A stretch of DNA of 14,495 nucleotides from an uncultured Bacteroidota bacterium (GCA_903888655.1 CAISUR010000496.1:1-14495); one strand, 5' to 3'; positions 1 to 7,499 are shown, counted from the stretch's first letter. A program made the numbers and translations. The notes: generated by a model from the sequence alone, not told the origin.

Positions 1-4
1 CAAA

Positions 5-763
5 ATGAAACTCCAATACTGCTCCGACCTGCACTTAGAGTTCCCAGACAACAAAGAATATATCTTGGATAATCCAATTGAACCTACTGCCGATATTCTT
101 ATTTTAGCAGGAGACATAGTGCCATTTGCAGTAATGGACAAACACAATGATTTCTTTGACTACATTTCTAGGAATTTCAAAATGACGTATTGGATTCCAG
201 GAAACCACGAATATTACTATTACAATGTTGATAGTAGCAGCTTTTTAGAAACAAAAATTAGAGAAAACATTTTTTTAGTAAACAATTGCGTAAAAGAAAT
301 TTCCGGAGTTAATCTAATTTTTTCCACATTATGGTCAAATATTTCTGACGAAAAACGCTGGGTAATTCAACAAAGTCTTTCCGATTTTAAAGTAATAAAA
401 TTCAAGGACCATCTATTCAATGTGGATGATTACAACGCATTGCACAAAGAAAGCTTAGAATTTATACAAAATGCTTTAGCCACAAAATCAAATAATAAAA
501 CAATTGTGGTAACACACCACGCGCCTACTTTTGTAAAGTATCCAGAAAAGTACGTTAATAGTAAAATAAACGAAGCTTTCGCTACCAACTTAACAGACCT
601 AATCCAAGACAGTAATGTTGATTATTGGATTTATGGCCATCATCATTCGAACATCGGAGAATTTCAAATCGGTAATACTAAATTAGTTACCAATCAATTA
701 GGGTATGTTAAGTACAACGAAAACGGCGGATACAACAATAAAGCAATTATTTCATTACTATAA
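5..763 (+). CDS. Calcineurin-like metallophosphoesterase
   Basis: Predicted metal-dependent phosphohydrolase of the calcineurin-like superfamily, 252 aa, cytoplasmic (no signal peptide or membrane segment). The dinuclear-metal motifs appear in the usual order: D-x-H (Asp8, His10), GD (Gly36-Asp37), GNHE (66-69), a His pair at 171-172 (THHAP) and GHHH (211-214). The motif set is complete, so the enzyme is probably active. Its substrate cannot be read from sequence; relatives act on phosphodiesters, nucleotides or phosphoproteins. The ATG at base 5 places the first motif at residue 8, normal for the family, so the gene is probably complete even though it abuts the window edge. It is followed by a weak hairpin and then the AbiE operon. 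No functional link to the sulfur genes downstream is apparent. Confidence 0.85.
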   Translation: MKLQYCSDLHLEFPDNKEYILDNPIEPTADILILAGDIVPFAVMDKHNDFFDYISRNFKMTYWIPGNHEYYYYNVDSSSFLETKIRENIFLVNNCVKEISGVNLIFSTLWSNISDEKRWVIQQSLSDFKVIKFKDHLFNVDDYNALHKESLEFIQNALATKSNNKTIVVTHHAPTFVKYPEKYVNSKINEAFATNLTDLIQDSNVDYWIYGHHHSNIGEFQIGNTKLVTNQLGYVKYNENGGYNNKAIISLL

Positions 764-782
764 TGGTAGCAACTATTTTTTT
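762..782 (+). terminator. Weak terminator-like hairpin after the phosphoesterase gene
   Basis: AATGGT (762-767) can pair with ACTATT (772-777), including one G-T pair, around a 4-nt loop. A run of T (776-782) follows. The stem is short and overlaps the stop codon, so this is only a possible terminator. Confidence 0.3.
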
Positions 783-810
783 GTCGCAAATATTTACTAA
801 ATTTGCGACA
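782..810 (+). promoter_or_regulatory. AbiE promoter with overlapping inverted-repeat operator
   Basis: TGTCGCAAAT (782-791) and ATTTGCGACA (801-810) are a perfect 10-bp inverted repeat with a 9-nt spacer. The right arm overlaps TAAATTTG (798-805), an exact match to the Bacteroidota -7 element TAnnTTTG. Protein bound to the repeat would block RNA polymerase. AbiEi antitoxins of characterised systems repress their own operon by binding inverted repeats in the promoter, so this is the likely AbiEi operator here. The transcript would start near 810. Confidence 0.65.
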
Positions 811-830
811 GAATGATAAAGATAATACAG

Positions 831-1424
831 ATGCAAAGTATTGAAAAACAAATAGAAAAATCAATAAAAAGCAAATCAAGAGGTACTTTGATTTTGCCAT
901 CTGATTATTTGAATTATGGTGCGTCAAAAGCCATTCAAAAATCCTTAGAACGCTTAGCAGATAAGCAAGTGATTGTTCGAGTAGCACAAGGCATTTATGT
1001 ACGACCTAAAATAAGCAAACTAATTGGGGTGGTAATTCCTTCAGCCGAAGAGGTAGCTGTGGCTATTGCAAAAAGAGACAAAATCCGAACAGTTCCAACT
1101 GGGTCCTATGCATTGAATGCTCTAGGGTTGAGTACTCAAGTTCCTATGAAGATAGTACTGCTTACGGATGGTTCGCCAAGAGAAATAAAAGTAGGCAGAA
1201 GAACGATAAAGTTCAAGAAAACAACACCAAAGGCTTTAGCTGCAAAAGGCAAAATAAGTCGATTGGTAATTCAGGCACTCAAAGAAATAGGGACGGCCAA
1301 ACAAACAGAAAGCGAAGAAGCCAAAATAATTGAACTGTTAAAAAAAGAAAATAAAAACGATTTAAAACACGACATTCTTTTAGCACCAGTTTGGATTCAA
1401 AAAATAATGCAAAAAGCACTCTAA
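831..1424 (+). CDS. AbiEi-like antitoxin / transcriptional repressor (DUF6088 family)
   Basis: Antitoxin half of an AbiE (type IV) toxin-antitoxin pair, 197 aa from the preferred ATG at 831. The N-terminal part (about residues 1-65) reads as a winged-helix domain of the AbiEi/DUF6088 type, with the typical stretches KSRGTLILPSDY and VRVAQGIYVRPK. The basic C-terminal part resembles the AbiEi domain that counteracts the toxin and aids DNA binding. An earlier in-frame ATG at 813 is only about 3 nt from the predicted transcription start, and family members usually begin with a sequence like MQSIEKQI, so 831 is preferred. The stop is 2 nt before the toxin start, giving tight translational coupling. 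It probably represses its own operon through the inverted repeat at 782-810. Confidence 0.8.
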   Translation: MQSIEKQIEKSIKSKSRGTLILPSDYLNYGASKAIQKSLERLADKQVIVRVAQGIYVRPKISKLIGVVIPSAEEVAVAIAKRDKIRTVPTGSYALNALGLSTQVPMKIVLLTDGSPREIKVGRRTIKFKKTTPKALAAKGKISRLVIQALKEIGTAKQTESEEAKIIELLKKENKNDLKHDILLAPVWIQKIMQKAL

Positions 1425-1426
1425 AA

Positions 1427-2467
1427 ATGGCAGACCAAAATTTTTACAGTTTACCCGATAGCGAAAAGAAAGCTATTTTTCAACAAATAAGTAATAATAC
1501 AGGGATGCCAGCATTTGCAGTAGAAAAAGATTGGTGGGTTACCCAAACCTTAGCAATCATTTTTGAGATGAAAGCGGCAGAACATTTGGTATTCAAAGGG
1601 GGTACATCCCTAAGTAAAGCATGGAAATTGATAGAACGATTTTCAGAAGATGTAGATTTAGCAATAGATAGAACATTTTTAGGGTTCAGTGGCGATTTAT
1701 CCAAAAACCAACGAACACAATTAAGAAAAGCGGCAAGCACTTATACTTCAGGACCCTTTTTAGCAGAACTAGAAACGAAATTTGCAGAAAAAGGATTTGA
1801 CAAAGTAAATTTTAATTTAATAGAAGCCAATGACAGTGACCAAGACCCTCGCATTATTGAGATTTATTATCCAAATCTAATAGAGTCTCCAGGGTATCTA
1901 CAGCCAAGAGTTCAGGTAGAAATCGGCTGCCGCTCTTTAAAAGAGCCTTTCTCGATACAAAAGTTTGGATCATTAGTAGATGAAAGCTTTCCGGATAATG
2001 ATTTTTCACAACCCAATATCCAAATACCAACAGTAAATCCGGAACGGACTTTTTTAGAAAAAATATTCCTTTTACATGAAGAATTTCACAAACCAATAGA
2101 ACAAATTAGAGTAGAAAGATTAAGTCGTCATTTATATGATGTTTACCATTTGTCAAAAACAGAATTTGCTGAAACCGCATTAAAAAACAAAGAATTGTAT
2201 GAAACCATTGTAATACACCGTCAAAAATTTACGCGCATAGGTGGTATAAATTACAACGAACACCAACCACAAACAATAAACCCACTACCAATTCCTGAAG
2301 TAATGGAAGCTTGGAATACCGATTATAAAAAGATGTTAGAAGAAATGATATATGAACAAGACCCGCCTTCATTTAAAGAAATAATCCAACAGCTAACCAA
2401 GTTAAAAAACCAAATAAATGCAATAGACTGGAAAATGGAAACCCAATTCCCGATACCCAATAAGTAA
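1427..2467 (+). CDS. AbiEii-family nucleotidyltransferase toxin
   Basis: Toxin half of the AbiE pair, 346 aa. It has the nucleotidyltransferase fold signature: GGTSLSK (residues 58-64), then the metal-binding D-x-D in SEDVDL (Asp75, Asp77). The downstream family motifs are PERTFLEKIFLLHEE (about 205-219, Lys211) and RLSRHLYDVYHL (230-241, Asp237). Characterised relatives (AbiEii, MenT) transfer nucleotides, in MenT3 to tRNA 3' ends, and so stop growth. Some AbiE systems cause phage abortive infection. The ATG at 1427 is preferred; an in-frame TTG at 1391 would overlap the antitoxin gene and add residues with no family support. The catalytic residues are intact, so the toxin is probably functional and held in check by the gene upstream. 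Confidence 0.85.
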   Translation: MADQNFYSLPDSEKKAIFQQISNNTGMPAFAVEKDWWVTQTLAIIFEMKAAEHLVFKGGTSLSKAWKLIERFSEDVDLAIDRTFLGFSGDLSKNQRTQLRKAASTYTSGPFLAELETKFAEKGFDKVNFNLIEANDSDQDPRIIEIYYPNLIESPGYLQPRVQVEIGCRSLKEPFSIQKFGSLVDESFPDNDFSQPNIQIPTVNPERTFLEKIFLLHEEFHKPIEQIRVERLSRHLYDVYHLSKTEFAETALKNKELYETIVIHRQKFTRIGGINYNEHQPQTINPLPIPEVMEAWNTDYKKMLEEMIYEQDPPSFKEIIQQLTKLKNQINAIDWKMETQFPIPNK

Positions 2468-2563
2468 CATCAAATTTCAGTCGGTAGTAAAAGGAGGTTT
2501 TGCATTTCAGTTACCATTCCATCACAATGCTCCTAAAAAAAAGAGCCTAGCTAAATCAAAAAT

Positions 2564-2606
2564 TACCTTTCTTCACTAGAATGCAATTTGTTTTATAGTA
2601 CTTTTA
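2564..2606 (+). promoter_or_regulatory. Candidate promoter region of the Crp/Fnr gene
   Basis: Two -7-like elements lie in the 159-nt gap before the regulator: TACCTTTC (2564-2571) and TACTTTTA (2599-2606). The sequence 2563-2576 sits at the same distance from the second element as the Crp boxes elsewhere in the window. However, only its right half (TTCAC) resembles the box, so autoregulation is not shown. Apart from these elements the gap holds nothing recognisable. Confidence 0.3.
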
Positions 2607-2626
2607 CTTTTCTAAAATTCATTCTA

Positions 2627-3253
2627 ATGCACGAACCTATCAAAAAATTGTTTTCTTCTTTCTCAAGTTCACTAGTCGATGACATAGAAAAAAATGCAGT
2701 AATTCAAGATGTTAAGGCTGGTGAGATTTTAATGCGAACCGGGCAATATATCAAAAACACTGTATTAGTAATTAGTGGTAGAATAAAGATTTATAGGGAA
2801 GATGATAACGGCGGAGAATTTTTCATGTACTACCTCCAACCCGGTCAGGCCTGTGCCATATCAATGATTTGTGCCACTAAAAATGAAACCAGTCAAATCA
2901 TGGCTAAAGTAGTTGAAGATGCTGAACTGATTATGGTACCACTGCCTTTAATGGACAAATGGATGATGCAACACCGCACCTGGTACGAGTTTGTAATCGA
3001 AACCTACCGTAGCCGATTTGAAGAAGTCTTGGATGTAGTAGATAATATTGCCTTCAAAGCAATGGATGAACGATTGGTTTTCTATCTCAAACGACACCGG
3101 GAAGTCAGCAACACCAAAGTGCTCAACTTGTCCCATCAGGAAATCGCTATAGAATTAAACACTTCCAGAGAAGTAATATCACGACTGCTAAAAAAAATGG
3201 AACAAAGAGGCCTATTAAAACTACACCGAAATCAAATAGAATTGCTAAAGTAA
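2627..3253 (+). CDS. Crp/Fnr-family transcriptional regulator, probable sulfur-responsive activator
   Basis: 208-aa regulator with an N-terminal cyclic-nucleotide-binding-like beta-barrel (about 20-115), a dimerisation helix (about 116-145) and a C-terminal winged helix-turn-helix (168-197). The recognition helix contains R181-E182-V-I-S185-R186, which preserves the Arg-Glu...Arg contacts that E. coli CRP uses to read GTGA. The sensor domain has Cys76 and Cys82 (QACAISMIC) where a ligand pocket would lie. Together with the sulfide genes around it, this suggests thiol or persulfide sensing, which is inference. The ATG at 2627 is chosen over an in-frame TTG at 2588 because it is a normal start for the fold. 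It is the only DNA-binding regulator in the sulfur region and is the likely reader of the five TGTRA-N6-TYAC boxes downstream. A different family member elsewhere in the genome cannot be excluded. Confidence 0.88.
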   Translation: MHEPIKKLFSSFSSSLVDDIEKNAVIQDVKAGEILMRTGQYIKNTVLVISGRIKIYREDDNGGEFFMYYLQPGQACAISMICATKNETSQIMAKVVEDAELIMVPLPLMDKWMMQHRTWYEFVIETYRSRFEEVLDVVDNIAFKAMDERLVFYLKRHREVSNTKVLNLSHQEIAIELNTSREVISRLLKKMEQRGLLKLHRNQIELLK

Positions 3254-3258
3254 CCTTC

Positions 3259-3303
3259 TGTGATAAAAGTTACAGTCAACGACTGTATTTTACAATAAGT
3301 TTG
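3259..3303 (+). promoter_or_regulatory. Crp/Fnr box and -7 element, exporter promoter
   Basis: The box TGTGATAAAAGTTACA (3259-3274) fits TGTRA-N6-TYACA. TAAGTTTG (3296-3303) is a perfect TAnnTTTG -7 element. The dyad centre (3266.5) is 29.5 bp before the first base of the -7 element, placing it near -41, the class II activator position. The predicted start of transcription is about 3308, just before the ATG at 3321. Confidence 0.75.
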
Positions 3304-3320
3304 CGGCTAAATCTATCCAA

Positions 3321-4109
3321 ATGGAATACATCGGTTATTTAGCATCAATCATTATCGGAATTTCTTTAGGTTTAATTGGTGGTGGTGGAAGCATTCTAAC
3401 AGTTCCTATTTTAGTGTATCTCTTTCAAATAAATCCCGAAAACGCAACCAGCTATTCCTTATTCATTGTGGGTACTACAGCTATGGTAGGTGCTTACAGA
3501 CACTATAAATTGGGTAACCTCAAAATCAAATCGGCGCTCTATTTTGCTTTCCCTTCTGTGATTTCATTACTGTTGGTTAGGAAGCTTTTAGTACCAAAAA
3601 TTCCTGCCATCCTATTCAACATTCAAGGGTTTGAAGTGTCTAAAAACTTCCTCATCATGGTAGTTTTTGCCTTGCTGATGATAGCAGCCTCCGCATCCAT
3701 GATTCGAAAAACTAAAACAAAGTCTAAAGCCAATACAGTTAATTATTCCCGTTTGGCTATGGTTGGTTTTCTAGTAGGTCTGGTAACCGGTTTTTTAGGA
3801 GCCGGTGGCGGATTTTTAATTATACCGGCACTAATCTTTTTTGCCGATTTACCTATGAAGCAAGCGGTAGGAACCTCATTGTTCATCATATTTATAAACT
3901 CTCTTATTGGTTTTACAGGCGATATGATTAACGGGGTTGCAGTTAATTACAAACTACTGCTTACCATAACCTGCATTGCCATTGTAGGAATGCTGATAGG
4001 AACACAACTTTCCAAAAAAATTGATGGCGCCAAACTAAAACCTGCTTTTGGCTGGTTTGTATTGGTAATGGGCTGTTACATCATCGCCAAAGAAATTTTC
4101 TTCAAATAA
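3321..4109 (+). CDS. TauE/SafE (TSUP) family sulfur-anion exporter
   Basis: 262-aa integral membrane protein of the TauE/SafE/TSUP family. The family's internal duplication is visible: GLIGGGGSILTVP (17-29) in the first half and GFLGAGGGFLIIP (157-169) in the second, each opening a four-helix hydrophobic block. A short basic loop (about 129-143) separates the halves. Family members move sulfite, thiosulfate, sulfoacetate or related organosulfur anions. Sitting between a Crp/Fnr gene and an SQR gene, it most likely expels sulfite or thiosulfate made by persulfide oxidation, though import cannot be ruled out. It has its own Crp-box promoter, and no terminator separates it from SQR. Confidence 0.85.
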   Translation: MEYIGYLASIIIGISLGLIGGGGSILTVPILVYLFQINPENATSYSLFIVGTTAMVGAYRHYKLGNLKIKSALYFAFPSVISLLLVRKLLVPKIPAILFNIQGFEVSKNFLIMVVFALLMIAASASMIRKTKTKSKANTVNYSRLAMVGFLVGLVTGFLGAGGGFLIIPALIFFADLPMKQAVGTSLFIIFINSLIGFTGDMINGVAVNYKLLLTITCIAIVGMLIGTQLSKKIDGAKLKPAFGWFVLVMGCYIIAKEIFFK

Positions 4110-4119
4110 TTTCACACTG

Positions 4120-4164
4120 TGTGACTTATGTCACTACAAGTAAGAAGAGTAAGTGCTAAAATTA
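4120..4164 (+). promoter_or_regulatory. Crp/Fnr box and weak -7 element, SQR promoter
   Basis: The box TGTGACTTATGTCACT (4120-4135) contains the perfect dyad GTGAC-N4-GTCAC, the most symmetrical of the five. TAAAATTA (4157-4164) is a poor TAnnTTTG match (4 of 6 fixed bases) but begins exactly 29.5 bp after the dyad centre, as at the other four promoters. A weak -7 would suit a strictly activator-dependent promoter. Confidence 0.65.
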
Positions 4165-4196
4165 TCCTCTATAATCAATTAAAACATTATTTAGGT

Positions 4197-5471
4197 ATGA
4201 CAACACACTATCAAATACTCATTATTGGAGGCGGAAATGCAGGGCTTTCCGTTGCTTCACAATTGCTTCTAAAAAATAGCAAGCTAAACATCGGAATCAT
4301 TGACCCATCAGAAAAACATTATTATCAACCTGCATGGACTTTAGTAGGTGCCGGAACCTTCGACATTGACAAAACTGTAAAAAACGAAAAAGATTTTATC
4401 CCAAAAAATACCACATGGATAAAAGAAGCCGTTGCAGTATTCAACCCCGAGGAAAACAAAGTAATTTGCAGCAACGGTAGAACGTTTACTTATTATTATA
4501 TGGTCGTTTGTCCCGGCATCCAACTAGATTGGAATAAAATAAAAGGCTTTAAAGAAACACTAAGTAAAAACAGCGTTAGCAGTAATTACTCTTTTGATAC
4601 CGCTCCCTACACTTGGGATTTAATAAAGAACTTCAAAGGCGGAACGGCAATTTTCACCAATCCAGCTACTCCCATTTAATGTGGCGGCGCTCCACATAAA
4701 ATCATGTATTTAGCTTGTGATTACTGGCGTAAAAAAGGCATCTTAGACAAATGCGATGTGCATTATATATCGGGTGCCAGTGTGATTTTTGGGGTACCGG
4801 AATATGCCGAAACCTTAAAAAAAATAGTAGCCAAATATAAAATCAAAGTGCATTTTGGAGCAAACGTAACCGCGATAAATGGTGAAGCTAAATCAGTAAC
4901 ATTTGAAACACGCGAACATCACGATCATGTTAGACTAAGATTCTCCAGTATAGGAGCTTCTTGTTACGGAATTACAGAAGACGAAAAAGACGATACCATT
5001 TCTAACGTAACGCTTAATTACGACATCTGTCACGCAGTACCACCGCAATCGGCTCCCGATTTTATAAAAGAAAGCCCACTAAGAGATCAAGCCAACCCTT
5101 TAGGATATGTAGAAATCAATAAAAATACAATGCAGCATAGTCGTTACCCTAATGTTTTTGCCTTGGGTGATTGTACCAACGCACCTTGCAGTAAAACAGG
5201 AGCAGCCATTCGCAAACAAGCACCAGTAGTAGTTGAAAATCTATTGGACTTAATGAATCATAATCCAATTACCGCCGAATATACAGGATATAGTGCCTGC
5301 CCAATTCCAACGCAATACGGAAAATTAATGTTGGCGGAATTCGATTATACCAATAAACCTAAAATGACTTTCCCTTTCGACCAGGCAAAACCAAGATGGT
5401 CTATGTGGATTTTAAAAACTAAAATGTTGCCTTGGCTGTACTGGAATAAAATTCTAAAAGGCACAGCCTAA
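4197..5471 (+). pseudogene. sqr: Sulfide:quinone oxidoreductase (SQOR-like), interrupted by an in-frame TAA
   Basis: Membrane-associated flavoprotein family that oxidises sulfide to sulfane sulfur and passes electrons to quinone. Read through, it would be 424 residues, normal for an SQR similar to mitochondrial SQOR. It has the FAD motif GGGNAG (11-16), a second FAD motif (GDCTNAPCSKTGAA) and a C-terminal GYSACPIPTQYGKLMLAEF carrying the second redox Cys. Codon 161 (4677-4679) is TAA. Homologues have Lys (AAA) here in PIKCGGAPxKIMYL, so a single A-to-T change explains it, and the frame continues unbroken on both sides. The first redox Cys is the next codon (162). A reinitiated fragment from the ATG at 4704 would lack it, so neither piece could complete the catalytic pair. 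It may be a true nonsense allele or a sequencing error. The ATG at 4197 is chosen because it directly precedes the FAD motif; the earlier ATG at 4128 lies inside the Crp box. Confidence 0.85.
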
Positions 5472-5484
5472 TACCTTTAAACAT

Positions 5485-5519
5485 AAAATTCCCTTTCAAT
5501 TTTTGGGAGGGAATTTTTT
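5485..5519 (+). terminator. Rho-independent terminator after SQR
   Basis: AAAATTCCC (5485-5493) pairs perfectly with GGGAATTTT (5509-5517) over 9 bp, with a 15-nt loop. A run of T (5514-5519) ends the structure. It separates SQR from the next Crp-box promoter. Confidence 0.75.
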
Positions 5520-5527
5520 ATGGGCTA

Positions 5528-5572
5528 TGTAACTAATATCACAGACAATACTGATTATAGGTTTTAATTTTA
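5528..5572 (+). promoter_or_regulatory. Crp/Fnr box and -7 element, persulfide dioxygenase operon promoter
   Basis: The box TGTAACTAATATCACA (5528-5543) has the strong half (TGTGAT) on the minus strand. TAATTTTA (5565-5572) matches TAnnTTTG at 5 of 6 fixed bases and begins 29.5 bp after the dyad centre (5535.5). The predicted start near 5577 precedes the ATG at 5590. This promoter would drive the ten-gene operon 5590-9628. Confidence 0.7.
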
Positions 5573-5589
5573 CAAAAAAATAAACAACA

Positions 5590-6051
5590 ATGTTTACATA
5601 CATCAAAAACATACTATCACAAAAATGCCCTCGATGCCATGAAGGAGAATTATTCACTGAAAAATGGTATAAATTAAACAACAATAAAATGAAACCCAAT
5701 TGTACTGTTTGCGGACAACGAACAGAATTAGAACCCGGATTTTATCATGGTACTGGTTATGTGAGTTATGCACTTACAGTGGGCTATTCCATAATAACAT
5801 TCGTGTTGTGGATTCTAATCACAGATATTGGTCTCAAAGACAAAAGAATATTTTGGTGGCTTATAATTAATGTGGTTACACTAATAGCATTACAACCTTG
5901 GCTAATGAGAATATCAAGAGTTTTATGGTTATCATGGTTCTTCCATGACGATGATTACCTGCATGCAAACCAAAATAAAAATTTCAAAAGAAATAACGAA
6001 AATTCAGAAACAATAAAAGTAGCCTTAAACAAAATAGAAACTAAAAGCTAA
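5590..6051 (+). CDS. DUF983 family zinc-ribbon membrane protein
   Basis: 153-aa protein of the DUF983 family. A cytoplasmic zinc-ribbon-like N-terminus has CPRC (Cys13, Cys16) and CTVC (Cys38, Cys41), followed by two hydrophobic segments (about 57-80 and 86-106) and a polar, Asn/Lys-rich tail. Its biochemical role is not known. It is the first gene of the persulfide operon and ends 5 nt before the dioxygenase start. The four cysteines could bind zinc or react with sulfane sulfur, but nothing in the sequence decides this. Housekeeping DUF983 proteins are common in Bacteroidota, so the link to sulfur rests on position alone. Confidence 0.8.
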   Translation: MFTYIKNILSQKCPRCHEGELFTEKWYKLNNNKMKPNCTVCGQRTELEPGFYHGTGYVSYALTVGYSIITFVLWILITDIGLKDKRIFWWLIINVVTLIALQPWLMRISRVLWLSWFFHDDDYLHANQNKNFKRNNENSETIKVALNKIETKS

Positions 6052-6056
6052 AAAAG

Positions 6057-7472
6057 ATGAAAATAGAACAAATATATACCGGATGTTTAGCACAAGGAGC
6101 TTATTACATAACTGCTAATGGTGAAGCCGCTATAATCGACCCGCTCAGAGAAACACAACCTTATCTTGATCGTTTGGAACGTGATGGTGTGACTTTAAAA
6201 TACATTTTTGAAACGCACTTCCATGCTGATTTTGTATCAGGGCATATCGATTTAAAAAACGAAACTGGAGCACCTATTATCTATGGTCCAAATGCAGTTT
6301 GCGAATTTGATTGTGTATCTGCAAAAGATGGACAAATATTCGAATTGGGTAACGTAAAAATAAAAGTGCTTCACACACCAGGGCACACCATGGAAAGCAC
6401 CTGCTTTTTACTGATTGATGAAAACGGAAAAGACACGGCGTTATTTTCAGGCGACACCCTATTTATTGGTGATGTGGGCAGACCAGATTTAGCCCAAAAA
6501 GCGGCCGCCATGACTCAGGAGCAATTGGCAGCTACTTTATTCCATTCCTTGCGGGATAAAGTGATGACGCTTCCTGATGATGTTACTGTATATCCTGCGC
6601 ACGGTGCTGGTAGTGCCTGTGGCAAAAACATGAGCAAAGAAACCGTTTCTACTATTGGAGAACAAAAGCAATTCAATTATGCGCTAAGAGCCAATATGAC
6701 AGAAGCAGAATTTATCAAAGAAGTTACCGATGGCTTATTACCTCCTCCAGCCTATTTCGGAATGAATGTAGCCATGAATAAAAAAGGGTACGAAAGCTTC
6801 TCTTCGGTATATAATAACGGGATGAGAGCAATACACGCAGAAGAATTTGAAGTAGTTGCAGAAGAAACCAAAGCTTTAATTCTGGATACCCGCAATAATG
6901 ATATTTTTTCAAAAGGGTTCATACCTCAATCAATCAATATTGGTATAGATGGTGATTTCGCTCCTTGGGTTGGGGCTTTGATTGCCGATGTAAAACAACC
7001 AATACTGATAGTTTGCGAATCGGGTTATGAAGAAGAAACCGTTACCCGTTTAAGCCGTGTTGGATTTGATAATCTAATCGGCCACTTAAAAGGTGGTTTT
7101 GAAGAATGGAAAAAAGCAGGAAAGGAAATTGATACCGTAAACAGAATTTCAGCCGAGCAATTTGCCAACGAGGTAAAAATCGGAGAAAGCAAAGTAATTG
7201 ATTGCCGCAAAGAAAAAGAATATGAGGCGGAACATTTGGAGGATGCTTACAGCAAACCTTTAGCGTATATCAATGAATGGGTAAAAGACATCAATCCCGA
7301 AGAGCATTTCTACCTGCACTGCGCTGGTGGCTACCGCAGTATGATTGCCGCTTCTATCTTAGAATCCAGAGGGTATAGAAATTTCACTGAAATAGCCGGC
7401 GGATTTAGTGCCATAGCAAAAACCAATCTTCCAAAGTCCGATTTTATTTGTCAAAGTAAAATTTTAAACTAA
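6057..7472 (+). CDS. Persulfide dioxygenase-rhodanese fusion (CstB-like)
   Basis: 471-aa cytoplasmic enzyme with an N-terminal metallo-beta-lactamase-fold persulfide dioxygenase (about 1-245) and two rhodanese domains (about 255-355 and 360-460). Iron-ligand and fold motifs are THFHADF (His54, His56, Asp58), His110 (HTPGH), Asp133 (SGDTLF) and His182 (YPAHG). Both rhodanese domains keep a loop Cys: Cys320 (VCESGY) and Cys422 (HCAGGYRS). The tail has a further Cys465. Its layout resembles Staphylococcus CstB, which oxidises low-molecular-weight persulfides and, with its rhodanese, makes thiosulfate. Predicted role: use the persulfide produced by SQR and release sulfite or thiosulfate for the TauE/SafE exporter. 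The Phe after HADF, instead of the His of ETHE1, agrees with the CstB/Blh type as I recall it. Confidence 0.88.
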   Translation: MKIEQIYTGCLAQGAYYITANGEAAIIDPLRETQPYLDRLERDGVTLKYIFETHFHADFVSGHIDLKNETGAPIIYGPNAVCEFDCVSAKDGQIFELGNVKIKVLHTPGHTMESTCFLLIDENGKDTALFSGDTLFIGDVGRPDLAQKAAAMTQEQLAATLFHSLRDKVMTLPDDVTVYPAHGAGSACGKNMSKETVSTIGEQKQFNYALRANMTEAEFIKEVTDGLLPPPAYFGMNVAMNKKGYESFSSVYNNGMRAIHAEEFEVVAEETKALILDTRNNDIFSKGFIPQSINIGIDGDFAPWVGALIADVKQPILIVCESGYEEETVTRLSRVGFDNLIGHLKGGFEEWKKAGKEIDTVNRISAEQFANEVKIGESKVIDCRKEKEYEAEHLEDAYSKPLAYINEWVKDINPEEHFYLHCAGGYRSMIAASILESRGYRNFTEIAGGFSAIAKTNLPKSDFICQSKILN

Positions 7473-7499
7473 TAATTCAACTTTTTAAAAAGTAAAAAA

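Noticed and set aside
1391..1426. TTG start for the AbiEii toxin overlapping the antitoxin gene
   Set aside because: The ATG at 1427 gives the family-typical N-terminus and 2-nt spacing from the antitoxin stop.
2491..2534. Possible hairpin AGGA...GCATT with AATGC...TCCT after the AbiE operon
   Set aside because: The stem is broken by a 6-nt bulge, the loop is long and the structure is followed by A rather than T, so a terminator on the + strand is not supported.
4128..4196. Earlier in-frame ATG for SQR at 4128
   Set aside because: It lies inside the Crp box and upstream of the predicted transcription start; the added residues do not match the family, while ATG 4197 precedes the FAD motif directly.
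4677..4679. Recoding of the stop as a non-standard amino acid
   Set aside because: The codon is TAA, not TGA or TAG, so selenocysteine and pyrrolysine do not apply, and no stem-loop specific for recoding was seen.
4677..4703. Frameshift or two separate genes as the explanation for the SQR interruption
   Set aside because: The frame is the same before and after, with no missing residues between the matching flanks; a single nonsense codon is sufficient.
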